A stretch of DNA of 64,000 bases, taken from DASZQY01 sp036511595. Lineage in GTDB: Bacteria > Pseudomonadota > Alphaproteobacteria > Rhizobiales > Kaistiaceae. Under the pieces are notes generated by a model, which did not search any database, was not told the DNA's origin, and was given only the letters and a program-made list of their open reading frames with translations. The translations under genes were made by a program, and so were the position numbers. This document shows, piece by piece, positions 8,268-16,693 of this stretch; positions within the stretch are counted from its first letter, which is position 1, and each line of letters begins with the position of its first letter. The stretch is from positions 62,001 through 126,000 of the forward strand of contig DATCBY010000074.1 of the NCBI GenBank assembly GCA_036511595.1. The letters are read 5' to 3'.

Positions 8268-9949
8268 GTTTCGACCGGGCGCTGATCGGAGAAGGCGAGC
8301 GTTACTCTCAGTTCAATCAGCTCCTGCTTTTGCGGGTCGAGATTGAAGGTGACGCGCCAGCCCGCGGAGGCTGGATTGGGTTCTACCCAGACGTCGCTGA
8401 CGACGCCCACGCTGGCCGTGACCGCCGGTTTCGGATCGTGCGCAGGGTCGGCCGAGGTCGCGGGCGGGTCGTTGGCGGCCGCGAGCGCCGGAGCTGTGGC
8501 CTGAGCTGCGGCGTTTGTTGGCGCCGGTGTTCCGGTGGCCGGCGGCTCCGTCGCGGCGATGGCCACCGCAGGTGCCGATGCCGGGGCGTTGGTCGCAGCG
8601 GCGACGATTCCGGTGGCGACATAGTCGATCACGAAGCGGCGGACAGGCGAGGGGTGCTTCAGGTCGCCGCGCCCTCGCCGCGACGCCGCGACGCTCGTGC
8701 CGGCAAGGTCGGGTCCGTTGCCCCAGGACATGCGGTAAGCGTACGAGAATTCGGCGCCCGCGCGGATGGGGTCCTTTGGCTGCCAGTAGGCGACGATGTT
8801 ATCGTTCACTTCCGATACGCTCGGTATTTCGACAAGAACCACCGATCCCTTGTCCCAGTCGCCGACCGGTTCGATCCACAAGCTCGGACGCTTCTCGTAA
8901 CTGGCGTTGTAATCCTGGTAGTCGTCATATTTGCGATCGCGCTGCAGCAGTCCGAAGCCGCGCGGGCCGCTGTCCACGAAGGCGCTGAACTGAAGGCTCT
9001 TCGGGTTGGCGAGCGGTCGCCAAAGTCGTTCCCCTTGGCCGTTGACAATGAGCAACCCGTCGGAGTCGTGCACCTCGGGCCGCCAGTCGTCGAAGTTCTC
9101 GCGACCATTGCCGTCGAAGTAGAACATCGACGTACCCGGTGCCAGACCGGCGGAGGTCAAGTCGACGCGCGGAAACAGGGTCGCCTCAACGTCTATCGCA
9201 GTCGGCAAGCCGGGTCGGATCGTGAAACGATACGCGCCGCTGACGCTCTTGGAATCGAGCAACGCGTGGACGACGATCGCGTCGCCGCCCTTCTCCGGGG
9301 ATTCCACCCAGAAGGCGCGGAAGATCGGGAATTCCTCGCCGCCAGGTGCGCCGACATTCAGCGCCAGACCGCGCGCGGAAATGCCATAAGCCTGCCCCTT
9401 GCCGAGCGCGCGAAAATAGCTGGCGCCCTCGAAGGCGACGATCTCGTCGAAATAGCCCGGCCGATTGATGTGTCCGTGAATGCGGATACCGGCAAAGCCA
9501 ATATCCTCAAGCGGCAGCGGTTTGGTGACGATCTTGCCCGGGGCATACATGCCTGGCGAATAGGCAAGGTGGTGAGCCTGACCGTCGCCGACAGTCGCGA
9601 CTTCGATCTTGTCCTTGAAATAGAAGCCGCGATGGAAGAGCTGCATGCGGAACGGCAGGTCATCCTTCGCCCATACGGCTTCCTCGGGCCGGAAATAGAT
9701 GGCCTGATACTGGTCGTAGCTGAGGTTGGCGATCGAGCTTGGCAACCCCTGGGTCGGCGGAACGAACGGTGACCTGGAAAGTGTCCTGGCGAGTTCGGTA
9801 ACAGTGGAACGTGAAAAGGGACCGTCAGCGGTGAGCGACGGTTGATCGGCGCTTAGCGCCCGCCCCGGCCAGCCGAGTGCGCTGCCGGCAAGGGTTGCCG
9901 CAACAGATACCACGACGAACCGGCGGCTCGGCAGACTATGGTTCGACAT
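8243..9949 (-). CDS. opgG: Glucan biosynthesis periplasmic protein OpgG/OpgD family
   Basis: OpgG acts in the periplasm on the glucan backbone made by OpgH. ATG 9949 gives 568 residues with an export signal containing SRRFVVV, possibly Tat-type as for OpgD; the frame is open further upstream but has no signal character. Family segments include SYDQYQAIYFRPEEAVWA, FHRGFYFKDKIEV, GFAGIRIHGHINRPGYFDE, SARGLALNVG and MSWGNGP. Between the beta-sandwich region and the C-terminal GWRVTFNLDP strand lies an Ala/Pro/Thr-rich insert of about 60 residues (about 452-511). It is the promoter-proximal gene of an opgGH operon. Confidence 0.92.
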   Translation of the reverse strand: MSNHSLPSRRFVVVSVAATLAGSALGWPGRALSADQPSLTADGPFSRSTVTELARTLSRSPFVPPTQGLPSSIANLSYDQYQAIYFRPEEAVWAKDDLPFRMQLFHRGFYFKDKIEVATVGDGQAHHLAYSPGMYAPGKIVTKPLPLEDIGFAGIRIHGHINRPGYFDEIVAFEGASYFRALGKGQAYGISARGLALNVGAPGGEEFPIFRAFWVESPEKGGDAIVVHALLDSKSVSGAYRFTIRPGLPTAIDVEATLFPRVDLTSAGLAPGTSMFYFDGNGRENFDDWRPEVHDSDGLLIVNGQGERLWRPLANPKSLQFSAFVDSGPRGFGLLQRDRKYDDYQDYNASYEKRPSLWIEPVGDWDKGSVVLVEIPSVSEVNDNIVAYWQPKDPIRAGAEFSYAYRMSWGNGPDLAGTSVAASRRGRGDLKHPSPVRRFVIDYVATGIVAAATNAPASAPAVAIAATEPPATGTPAPTNAAAQATAPALAAANDPPATSADPAHDPKPAVTASVGVVSDVWVEPNPASAGWRVTFNLDPQKQELIELRVTLAFSDQRPVETWLYRWTA

Positions 9950-10326
9950 ATATTCACCGGCAACCAATTCACGCGCCCAAATCCGGCGCCCGAGCGACAC
10001 TGCCCCGTGAACACAAGCGGGCCCTAACGCTACAAAACGCCTTCGCAGGTGCGAGAAGACGTTAGCAGCCCTTTTTGTTCCCGCAATGACCGGTCGTGGC
10101 TGCATTTGTCGCAGGAAGGCCCTTTTTGACGTAGTTGCGCCACATTTGGGCGCCGAAGAGGCTCATTGCACCAACCGACGCGCGCATTGTGCGATGCAGC
10201 ATTCCGCAGGTAGCGAGTGGTCATTTGCGGCATCAATCCCCATTTGTTGAGCCGGCACGAACCGGCGATCGCGCGGGGGCGTAGTGGTATCGCCAGCCGA
10301 TCCGCCGATGCTAGAAGTGACCCCTG
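9950..10326. other. Intergenic region between divergent opgG and zur
   Basis: These 377 bases hold the 5' regions of opgG (minus) and the Fur-family gene (plus). I see no convincing gene, tRNA, strong sigma-70 promoter or Rho-independent terminator. Reading frames that cross it lack start signals and family motifs. A Zur or osmotic-response operator could lie here, but I cannot identify one by eye. Confidence 0.4.
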
Positions 10327-10824
10327 ATGGCCCACCCCAGTCCCGTCTTCGAGCATCGCGAACACGACCACGCCCGCTGTGCTACGGACGCGCTCGCACA
10401 TGCCGAGACCATCTGCCGGCGCAAGGGGCTGCGTTTCACGCCACAGCGTCGCGACGTGCTTCAGGCCCTGCTGGAGAGCCACGTTCCGGCGTCGGCCTAC
10501 GATGTCATCGATCGCCTTGCCGGCCCCCGCCAGGCGAGGCTGGCGCCCATCTCGGTTTATCGCGCTCTGGAATTCCTGACAGCCAACAATTTCGCCCACC
10601 GCATCGAATCGAAGAACGCCTACATTGCCTGTGACCGCGGCGATGAGTGCGAGCCGGGCGCGACGCTCTTTCTGATCTGCGATAGTTGCGGCGCCGCCGC
10701 CGAAGCCGCCTCCGAGACTTTGGGCACGCTGGTCTCCGCCGAGACGCGCAAGCGAGGCTTTACCCCAAGCCTGCGCGTGCTGGAAATTCGCGGCCTCTGC
10801 GCGCGCTGCCGCGCCGGAGGATAA
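10327..10824 (+). CDS. zur: Fur-family transcriptional regulator, probably Zur
   Basis: A 165-residue Fur-superfamily repressor. It has a His-rich N-terminus (HREHDH), the winged helix beginning RRKGLRFTPQRRDVLQ and PISVYRALEFLTANNFAHRI, and a dimerisation domain with CDRGDEC. The structural zinc site has paired cysteines (CDSC and, at the C-terminus, CARC). The Zur-type segment SKNAYIACD favours zinc sensing over iron. It ends 2 nt before the ispG GTG and is therefore probably cotranscribed with ispG. Fur or Mur cannot be fully excluded without a tree. Confidence 0.83.
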   Translation: MAHPSPVFEHREHDHARCATDALAHAETICRRKGLRFTPQRRDVLQALLESHVPASAYDVIDRLAGPRQARLAPISVYRALEFLTANNFAHRIESKNAYIACDRGDECEPGATLFLICDSCGAAAEAASETLGTLVSAETRKRGFTPSLRVLEIRGLCARCRAGG

Positions 10825-10826
10825 CG

Positions 10827-12092
10827 GTGACGAACTATCCCTACCTCGCCGCCGTGCTTCCCCGTCACGCTACCGTGCGGGTGATGGTCGGCAATGTTGC
10901 GGTCGGCGGGGGCGCGCCCGTTGGTGTGCAGTCGATGACCAATACCGATACGGCCGATGTCGAATCCACGGTTCGTCAGGTGGCGGCGCTGGCGCGTGCC
11001 GGGTCTGAGCTGGTGCGCATCACCGTCGATCGCCCCGAGTCGGCGGCGGCCGTCCCGCACATTCGCGACGGCCTGGCGAAGCGCGGCCTGTCGGTGCCGC
11101 TCATCGGAGACTTCCACTACAATGGGCATACGCTGCTCACCGACTACCCGGCGGCGGCCGAGGCGCTCGACAAGTATCGCATCAATCCCGGCAACGTCGG
11201 TTTCGGCGCCAAGCGCGATACACAGTTCGCCACCCTCATCGAGATCGCGCTGCGCTACCGGAAGCCGGTACGCATCGGCGTCAACTGGGGGTCGCTGGAT
11301 CAGGCGCTGCTAACCCGCCTCATGGACGAGAACGCCAGGCTCGCCGTGCCGCTTGCTGCGCCGGAAGTAGTACGCGAGGCGATCGTCCAATCGGCGCTTC
11401 TCTCAGCTGCTCAGGCTGAGGAGATTGGCCTGCCGCGCTCGCGGATCATTCTCTCCGCCAAAGTCAGTCAGGTCCAGGATCTGATCGCCGTCTACACCAT
11501 GCTGGCGACGCGTTCGGACCATGCGCTCCATCTCGGCCTCACCGAGGCAGGCATGGGCTCGAAGGGAATTGTCGCTTCGTCGGCTGCGCTCGCGATCCTG
11601 CTCCAGCAGGGTATCGGCGATACCATCCGTATCTCGCTTACCCCCGATCCCGGCGGTGACCGCACCCGCGAGGTCGCCGTGGCGCAGGAACTGCTCCAGA
11701 CGATGGGATTTCGAGCCTTCCTGCCAGTGGTCGCCGCCTGTCCCGGCTGCGGACGCACCACCTCCACCGTCTTCCAGGAACTCGCCAAACGCATAGAAAC
11801 TGACCTCGCCGAAGCGATGCCCCTATGGCGAGAGAAATATCCCGGCGTCGAGGCGCTGAAGGTCGCGGTCATGGGCTGCATCGTCAACGGTCCCGGCGAA
11901 TCCAAGCATGCCGACATTGGCATCTCGCTGCCAGGTACAGGCGAGCAGCCTGCCGCCCCGGTATTCATCGACGGCAAGAAAGTTGCCACGCTGCGCGGCC
12001 CAACGCTTGCCGAGGACTTCCGGAAGATGGTGGCGGACTACGTCGAGAAGCGATTTGCCGTGAAGCCCGCGGCCGCGGACGCCGCCGAATGA
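10827..12092 (+). CDS. ispG: 4-hydroxy-3-methylbut-2-enyl diphosphate synthase IspG (GcpE)
   Basis: IspG reductively opens methylerythritol cyclodiphosphate to HMBPP in the MEP isoprenoid pathway. GTG 10827 gives 421 residues and has GGAGG 6-10 nt upstream; the frame remains open upstream into zur but that is not coding. Diagnostic segments are VGGGAPVGVQSMTNTDTAD, LIGDFHYNG, INPGNVGFGAKRD and the iron-sulfur cluster ligands ACPGCGRT and MGCIVNGPGE. With ispA 2 kb downstream, the region contributes two isoprenoid steps. Overlap-like spacing suggests cotranscription with zur. Confidence 0.96.
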   Translation: MTNYPYLAAVLPRHATVRVMVGNVAVGGGAPVGVQSMTNTDTADVESTVRQVAALARAGSELVRITVDRPESAAAVPHIRDGLAKRGLSVPLIGDFHYNGHTLLTDYPAAAEALDKYRINPGNVGFGAKRDTQFATLIEIALRYRKPVRIGVNWGSLDQALLTRLMDENARLAVPLAAPEVVREAIVQSALLSAAQAEEIGLPRSRIILSAKVSQVQDLIAVYTMLATRSDHALHLGLTEAGMGSKGIVASSAALAILLQQGIGDTIRISLTPDPGGDRTREVAVAQELLQTMGFRAFLPVVAACPGCGRTTSTVFQELAKRIETDLAEAMPLWREKYPGVEALKVAVMGCIVNGPGESKHADIGISLPGTGEQPAAPVFIDGKKVATLRGPTLAEDFRKMVADYVEKRFAVKPAAADAAE

Positions 12093-12188
12093 ACGGCCTG
12101 CCTATGCCGTCGGACAAGCGTCCGAATAGTGCCGGTCGCCGTGACCCTTTTCGCCCACATCGGCGTTATCATCGCTGAGGCGAAAAAA

Positions 12189-12210
12189 CCTCTCACTTCC
12201 CGAGAGGAAG
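12189..12210 (+). other. Stem-loop in the leader of the Lys/Ala-rich small protein
   Basis: CCTCTC (12189-12194) is the exact complement of GAGAGG (12202-12207). CTTCC (12196-12200) can alternatively pair with GGAAG (12206-12210), so two stems compete. The element sits just before the AAGGAG ribosome binding site of the next gene. A leader regulatory role is inference. Confidence 0.35.
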
Positions 12211-12224
12211 CCAAGGAGAATAAT

Positions 12225-12497
12225 ATGGCCAGTCCCAAGACCGACGCCGAAGCCCGCTACGCGAAGGTGCAGAAGCGCGCGGCAGAGGCGACGCTGGCGG
12301 TAAAGGAAGCCGACGCCGAGTCGCGTCGCGTCACCGACAACACCGCGCGTCTCAAAGGTCTTCGCCTTGCCAAGATCGCCGCCGAGGCTGCCGAACTTGC
12401 AGCCAATCCGCCGCCGCCCAAGCGCAAGGCGAAGGCCAGGGCAAAAGTCGCCAAGGCGATCCCGGTGGAAGAACTTAACGCCGAGGACGACGGCTGA
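12225..12497 (+). CDS. Small Lys/Ala-rich protein of unknown function
   Basis: A 90-residue hydrophilic protein beginning MASPKTDAEARYAKVQKRA, with ATG 12225 preceded by AAGGAG at good spacing. Most of it is predicted to be one long charged helix or coiled coil. The basic tail PPPPKRKAKARAKVAKAI resembles nucleic-acid-binding tails, then it ends in acidic residues. I do not recognise a named family. It lies 132 nt after ispG and is preceded by a small stem-loop. Confidence 0.65.
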   Translation: MASPKTDAEARYAKVQKRAAEATLAVKEADAESRRVTDNTARLKGLRLAKIAAEAAELAANPPPPKRKAKARAKVAKAIPVEELNAEDDG

Positions 12498-12566
12498 TCG
12501 CGCAAAATACCGAGCGCCAATCTGGCCACACGGCCAATATTTTCCTCGGCTTCCGATCCTGGCCGC

Positions 12567-13097
12567 TTGACCTGCTGGTTGACCTCCTGTCGAGTCGCGC
12601 TGCTTTCCGACCCGCTGAGGGATCTTTTCATTTCTTTGCTGGTGACAGCACTCGTATTCATCGTGCTCCTGTTGCTCGTCATGCGCCGGTCGCAACCGCT
12701 GGGGTCGGTGCTTGAGGTTTTCTTCCGTTCCTATCTCTTCTGGACTCTTACCCTGCTTTTCGTGCGCGACGCCGTGAGGCTTGGCGCTTTCGGGCCGGAT
12801 GCGGCTGCGGTGCTTGGCCCGGTTTCGGCCCCCGATCAGCAAGCAGCGGATCTCAGCCTCGCTTTCGCCGCAGTATCCTTCCTGGCTCTTTCCGGTTCGT
12901 TTGGTCTCCGCCTCGCCGCGGTGATCGGCGTCGCCGTCAGCATCCTGGCGCCTTATGCCGGCACGGTGCCGACGACAGACCTGCTGCTCGCGCACCTTCC
13001 CGAGGTGGCTGTTGTCGGTGTCGGTGTCCTGCTTATTCTGCTGCAGGGGACCGGTTGGCTTGGACGCGCCCGCCGACAAGAGCCTGCGATCCTTTAG
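12567..13097 (+). CDS. Integral membrane protein of unknown function
   Basis: Up to 176 residues, with about five hydrophobic helices: ISLLVTALVFIVLLLLV, LFWTLTLLFV, a helix in LSLAFAAVSFLALSGSFG, LRLAAVIGVAVSILA and VAVVGVGVLLILLQGTGW. The start is uncertain. TTG 12567 is the longest choice, and a later TTG or GTG would still keep most of TM1. No family is recognised. A long reading frame on the opposite strand is a high-GC shadow lacking protein-like composition. Confidence 0.55.
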   Translation: MTCWLTSCRVALLSDPLRDLFISLLVTALVFIVLLLLVMRRSQPLGSVLEVFFRSYLFWTLTLLFVRDAVRLGAFGPDAAAVLGPVSAPDQQAADLSLAFAAVSFLALSGSFGLRLAAVIGVAVSILAPYAGTVPTTDLLLAHLPEVAVVGVGVLLILLQGTGWLGRARRQEPAIL

Positions 13098-13384
13098 CAC
13101 CGAGCAGTTGCTGTCGTTGCCTCTCCCACCGCTCGTGTGAGCCCGCTTGCGTCTGCACGCCTCAAAAAATTCTGGGCGCTGCGGGCGGGTCGAATAGCAT
13201 GCAGCGGCGGCGCGGCCGGCGTTCGCCGATGACGCCGCGGGGCCTTTGGGCGCTGCCGCCATGAAGAACTGCGGGGCGCAATAAGCCAGTCGGCGAAGCA
13301 CAGCCCGGCCGCTTCCGGCCGTGCTTCCCTGTCGGGCCGGGAGGCGGCGGGCTATCATGCCCGCTCAATGGCTCGGCGGATTTC

Positions 13385-14155
13385 ATGAAACGCTTCCTGA
13401 TCTACGTCTTCATCCCCTGCCTGGCGGCTGCGGCGAGCGCAGCCAACATCATGCTGTTTTGGCTGAACACCATGATGCGAGAGACGCGAAATCCGGTCCA
13501 GGATTTTGCCGAGCACGGCGCCGAGGCGGCTATCGTCATCTTCACCGCCGCGGCGATATTCGCCGCGCGCCGGCGCCCGTTGGCGCGCCGCCTGATATTC
13601 GCGGTGTCGATCGTCCTCGTCCTCGCTGCCGGGTTCGTGCCGCGCGTGGTTGATCTCGCGCTGCAGAGTTTGGCGGCGGCGAGCGATCAGGCCGTCGGTG
13701 CCGATCTTGAACTGCAGTTCCAGAGCGATCTTCTCGATCGCAACGACGACATCGACCAGCGCATCGCGGCGAAGAAACCCTATTCGGCAACCCAGGCGCT
13801 CGACTTCCTCGAGTTTGCCGCCGACGCCGATTTGTCCTGGCGAAGCCTGCCCGATCACACGCCCGAGGTCTTCGCCCTCGTGGAGCAGGCGATAAGCGAG
13901 GGCATTCTCGACCCGAATGCGCTGATGACGGCAACGCCGACTGCGGATACGCCGCCGGAAACAGTGACGCTTGCCTTCTTCGACAAGCGCATTCGACAGG
14001 GCGCTCCATCGGCAATCAGAAAGCACGACTGGGATGTTCTGCAGATTCTGGTCGCCAAGGGCGCCGATCTTTCAGCGGACGCGGCCGCAACTCTGCGTGC
14101 CGATCTCGCCAAAGCGGTTGTACTCGGCCCCGGCCGTTTTCTCAGACTGGAGTAG
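13385..14155 (+). CDS. Hypothetical membrane-anchored protein
   Basis: A 256-residue protein with two hydrophobic segments near the N-terminus: LIYVFIPCLAAAASAANIML and a second at about residues 47-80 broken by RRRPLARR. A mostly helical soluble region of about 165 residues follows, with acidic patches (DRNDDIDQRI, FAADADLSW). The tail LQILVAKGADLSADAA resembles an ankyrin-like helix pair but is too short to call. It converges on ispA with a 2-nt gap. I do not recognise the family. Confidence 0.65.
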   Translation: MKRFLIYVFIPCLAAAASAANIMLFWLNTMMRETRNPVQDFAEHGAEAAIVIFTAAAIFAARRRPLARRLIFAVSIVLVLAAGFVPRVVDLALQSLAAASDQAVGADLELQFQSDLLDRNDDIDQRIAAKKPYSATQALDFLEFAADADLSWRSLPDHTPEVFALVEQAISEGILDPNALMTATPTADTPPETVTLAFFDKRIRQGAPSAIRKHDWDVLQILVAKGADLSADAAATLRADLAKAVVLGPGRFLRLE

Positions 14156-14157
14156 AG

Positions 14158-15057
14158 CTACGCGTCGCGCTTGCCGGCGAAGCGTGCAGCGTCGGCCAGC
14201 ATCGCGCCTCGCGCCCCGAACGGCGCAACAATAGCAATCGCTTGTTCGACCGCCTCGTCGAGCATCTTTTGCGCCGCTGCCACTCCATGCAACCCGACCA
14301 GCGTCGCCTTGCCGCGATCAGCGTCCTTGGCCGTCGCCTTGCCGGCCTTCGACGCTTTGCCCGTCGCGTCGATGAGGTCATCCGCCAACTGGAAGGCGAG
14401 GCCGAGTGCGTCGCCGAAGCGTGCCAGCCGCTCGCGCTTTTCGGCGCTGGCGCGGCCCATCACGGCGCCGGCGTCACAGGCAAAACGGAAGAGGGCGCCG
14501 GTCTTCAGCGCTTGCATGGCGCGGATTTCACCGTCGTCGAGTTTTTGCTTCTCGGCGGCGAGGTCGAGCATCTGGCCACCAACCATGCCGCCGGCGCCGG
14601 CGGCCGACGAGAGTTCGGTGACAAGCGTCAGGCGCACGTTGGCGTCCGGGTCGGTGGCGGGGTCGGCGAGGATGGCGAAGGCGAACGTGAGCAGCGCGTC
14701 GCCGGCGAGGATTGCCGTCGCCTCGTCAAAGGCTTTGTGCACCGTCGGCCGGCCGCGGCGCAGGTCGTCATTGTCCATCGCGGGTAAATCGTCGTGGACG
14801 AGGCTGTAGCAGTGGACGCATTCCAGCGCAGCGGCGGCGCGGACCACGCCCTCGCCGGCGAGCCCGAAGATGCGTGCCGACTCGATGACGAGAAACGGAC
14901 GTAACCGTTTCCCCGGGCCAAGCAGAGAGTAGCGCATGGCGGCGAGCAAGCGTTCGGGCCACGCACCATCTACCGGCGTATCGGTGAGGAGGCGCACGAG
15001 CAAAGTCTCGGTTGCCGCCTGAGCGGCTTTCAGCCCCGTCTGAAAATCGCCTGCCAT
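14158..15057 (-). CDS. ispA: Farnesyl diphosphate synthase / short-chain polyprenyl synthetase IspA
   Basis: IspA condenses DMAPP with IPP to geranyl and then farnesyl diphosphate. With ATG 15057 it has 299 residues. It shows the first Asp-rich motif region SLVHDDLPAMDNDDLRRG, GKRLRPFL for IPP binding, KTGALFRFACDAGA and the second Asp-rich motif LAFQLADDLID. The start lies only 9 nt from the divergent mtgA ATG, and neither has a strong ribosome binding site; a TTG at 15093 would lengthen IspA by 12 residues. It converges on the gene at 13385-14155. Confidence 0.94.
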   Translation of the reverse strand: MAGDFQTGLKAAQAATETLLVRLLTDTPVDGAWPERLLAAMRYSLLGPGKRLRPFLVIESARIFGLAGEGVVRAAAALECVHCYSLVHDDLPAMDNDDLRRGRPTVHKAFDEATAILAGDALLTFAFAILADPATDPDANVRLTLVTELSSAAGAGGMVGGQMLDLAAEKQKLDDGEIRAMQALKTGALFRFACDAGAVMGRASAEKRERLARFGDALGLAFQLADDLIDATGKASKAGKATAKDADRGKATLVGLHGVAAAQKMLDEAVEQAIAIVAPFGARGAMLADAARFAGKRDA

Positions 15058-15066
15058 TGCTTTGGA

Positions 15067-15858
15067 ATGGCCACGAAAGCCACGAACGGTCAAGCTGCGT
15101 CCGCACGGGTGCCGATTGCGAAGGCAGTGGGCTTGTGTCTATTCCGGTCTGTGATCAGGGGCGCCCGAAACAGGAAGACCGCTGCCCGCATTTGGCGGAT
15201 TGCGTCGCGCGGTGCCGCGCTACTCCTGCTTATTCCCGCAATCCTGGTGCCGGTTTATCGGTTCGTGCCACCCGTCTCTACGTTGATGGTGTTCGATTGG
15301 GTGGTCCGCGGCGGCAAGGTCGAGCGCAACTGGAAACCCCTGGACGCGATCTCGCCGACTTTGATCGCGTCGGTCACCATGTCGGAGGACGGCAGGTACT
15401 GCAGTCACAACGGGGTAGACTGGAGCGAACTCGGCAAGGTTCTCGATCGATCCAATGATCGGCCGCGGGGCGCTTCCACGATCGCCATGCAGTCGGTCAA
15501 GAACCTCTTCCTGTGGCCATCGCGGTCGTACCTGCGGAAGGGTGTCGAGATGCCGATGGCACTCTATGCCGATGCCGTCTGGGGCAAGCGGCGGGAAATG
15601 GAGATCTACCTTAACGTTGCCGAATGGGGGCCCGGTATTTTCGGGGCCGAGGCGGCGGCGCGTCACTATTTTCATCGCCCGGCCCAGGACCTGACGGCAG
15701 GCCAGTCGGCTCTTCTTGCGGCCACGTTGCCGAATCCTGCAGAGCGCGATCCCGGTCACCCGACGGCTGGTCTTCAGGCACTCGCCGGCTCGATTGCAGC
15801 AAAGGCAAGGACGGCGGACGCCTATATCGATTGCCTCTATCCGGGACCCCCGCTATAA
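15067..15858 (+). CDS. mtgA: Monofunctional peptidoglycan transglycosylase MtgA
   Basis: MtgA polymerises lipid II into glycan strands at the inner membrane (GT51 family). The 263-residue form has one N-terminal membrane anchor (ALLLLIPAILVPVYRFV) followed by the GT51 domain. That domain holds SEDGRYCSHNGVDW with the catalytic Glu, RGASTIAMQSVKNLFLW, RKGVEMPMAL and EIYLNVAEWGPGIFGAEAAA. The ATG at 15067 is close to the divergent ispA start; GTG 15109 or 15127 would leave the anchor intact and free space for promoters. rpmF follows 34 nt downstream. Confidence 0.93.
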   Translation: MATKATNGQAASARVPIAKAVGLCLFRSVIRGARNRKTAARIWRIASRGAALLLLIPAILVPVYRFVPPVSTLMVFDWVVRGGKVERNWKPLDAISPTLIASVTMSEDGRYCSHNGVDWSELGKVLDRSNDRPRGASTIAMQSVKNLFLWPSRSYLRKGVEMPMALYADAVWGKRREMEIYLNVAEWGPGIFGAEAAARHYFHRPAQDLTAGQSALLAATLPNPAERDPGHPTAGLQALAGSIAAKARTADAYIDCLYPGPPL

Positions 15859-15892
15859 GGCGCGAAATCTCTTTGGAAGGATTTTTCGTTTC

Positions 15893-16078
15893 ATGGCCGT
15901 TCCCAAACGCAAGACCTCGCCGTCCAAACGCGGCATGCGTCGCTCCGCCGATGCGCTGAAGCGCCCGACCTACGTCGAAGACAAGGATTCCGGCGAACTT
16001 CGCCGACCGCATCATGTCGACCTCAAGTCTGGCATGTACCGCGGTCGCCAAGTATTAACGCCGAAGGCCGACGCCTAG
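15893..16078 (+). CDS. rpmF: 50S ribosomal protein L32
   Basis: A 61-residue basic protein with the L32 signature MAVPKRKTSPSKRGMRRS, followed by PHHVDLKSGMYRGRQVL. It is a large-subunit ribosomal protein of the alphaproteobacterial type without zinc-binding cysteines. ATG 15893 is fixed by the conserved N-terminus; TGGAAGG lies upstream. Here it follows mtgA rather than preceding plsX-fabH. A strong Rho-independent terminator ends the transcript. Confidence 0.97.
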   Translation: MAVPKRKTSPSKRGMRRSADALKRPTYVEDKDSGELRRPHHVDLKSGMYRGRQVLTPKADA

Positions 16079-16101
16079 ACTCTCAGGCGCGTCGATTGTC
16101 C

Positions 16102-16128
16102 AAAAGGCCGGCTCAGCCGGCCTTTTTT
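16102..16128 (+). terminator. Rho-independent terminator after rpmF
   Basis: GGCCGGC (16106-16112) pairs perfectly with GCCGGCC (16116-16122) around the loop TCA. The stem is extended by A-T pairs and followed by six T residues (16123-16128). It lies 24 nt after the rpmF stop. Confidence 0.93.
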
Positions 16129-16204
16129 GTTTGCACTGCAACAGGCTATCATGGGGTAGGGCCACATTGCGGCGTCTGAAAAATCGGCCAATCGGGGGTA
16201 CGCC

Positions 16205-16618
16205 ATGTTGACTGCCATTCCGCTCACCATCGTCCCGCTCGTCTTGTTCAATGTTCTCGGGTACGCGCTTGGCGGCGCGCCATGGAACAACGTGCTGTTC
16301 ACGGTTCCGCTGATGTCGGGCCTGACCTGGAGCATCACGATCAGTGACCTGATGGTACCGCTCGGACTCCTGATGCTTTTCTTCGAAACGTTGCGATCGG
16401 CGCAGGTTTCGACGACGGCAAGCATCGCCAATCACATCATTTCAACAATCCTGCTGATCGTTTACATCGTCGAATTCATCCTCGTTCCGATCGCCGGCGA
16501 TTCGCTGTTCTTTCTGCTGACGGCAATTGCGCTGTTTGACGTGATCGCGGGCTTCACGATTTCGATCAAGACGGCGCAGCGGGACATCTCGCTCGATGGA
16601 GCGGCCAGAGTGCGCTAA
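16205..16618 (+). CDS. Small integral membrane protein of unknown function
   Basis: 137 residues with four hydrophobic helices: IPLTIVPLVLFNVLGYAL, LMVPLGLLMLFFETL, STILLIVYIVEFILVPIA and FFLLTAIALFDVIAGFTI. It ends in a short charged tail. The composition is strongly protein-like. No family is recognised with certainty, though the layout recalls small uncharacterised alphaproteobacterial membrane proteins. It stands alone after the rpmF terminator. Confidence 0.72.
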   Translation: MLTAIPLTIVPLVLFNVLGYALGGAPWNNVLFTVPLMSGLTWSITISDLMVPLGLLMLFFETLRSAQVSTTASIANHIISTILLIVYIVEFILVPIAGDSLFFLLTAIALFDVIAGFTISIKTAQRDISLDGAARVR

Positions 16619-16672
16619 CGATCCGTTAATCTTGGGCGGCGGACCCGTGCCAAACTTGCGGATGGCGGCGTG

Positions 16673-16678
16673 TATACT
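16673..16678 (+). promoter_or_regulatory. Possible -10 element (TATACT)
   Basis: TATACT matches the sigma-70 -10 consensus in five of six positions. No good -35 is seen at normal spacing, so this is tentative. A start site near 16685 would place the 16694-16723 hairpin at the 5' end of the EAL-gene transcript. Confidence 0.3.
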
Positions 16679-16693
16679 TTGTCGCTTCCTTAA

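Noticed and set aside
10030..10599. 189-residue minus-strand frame over the opgG-zur gap
   Set aside because: It runs antisense through zur and shows no start signal or recognisable domain.
12102..13358. 418-residue reading frame on the minus strand
   Set aside because: It is Arg/Gln/His-rich, runs across the small basic protein and the membrane protein on the other strand, and lacks any family motif; it is a GC-driven shadow.
15716..15892. N-terminal extension of L32
   Set aside because: The frame is open upstream of ATG 15893, but L32 proteins start at MAVPK and the extension overlaps mtgA.
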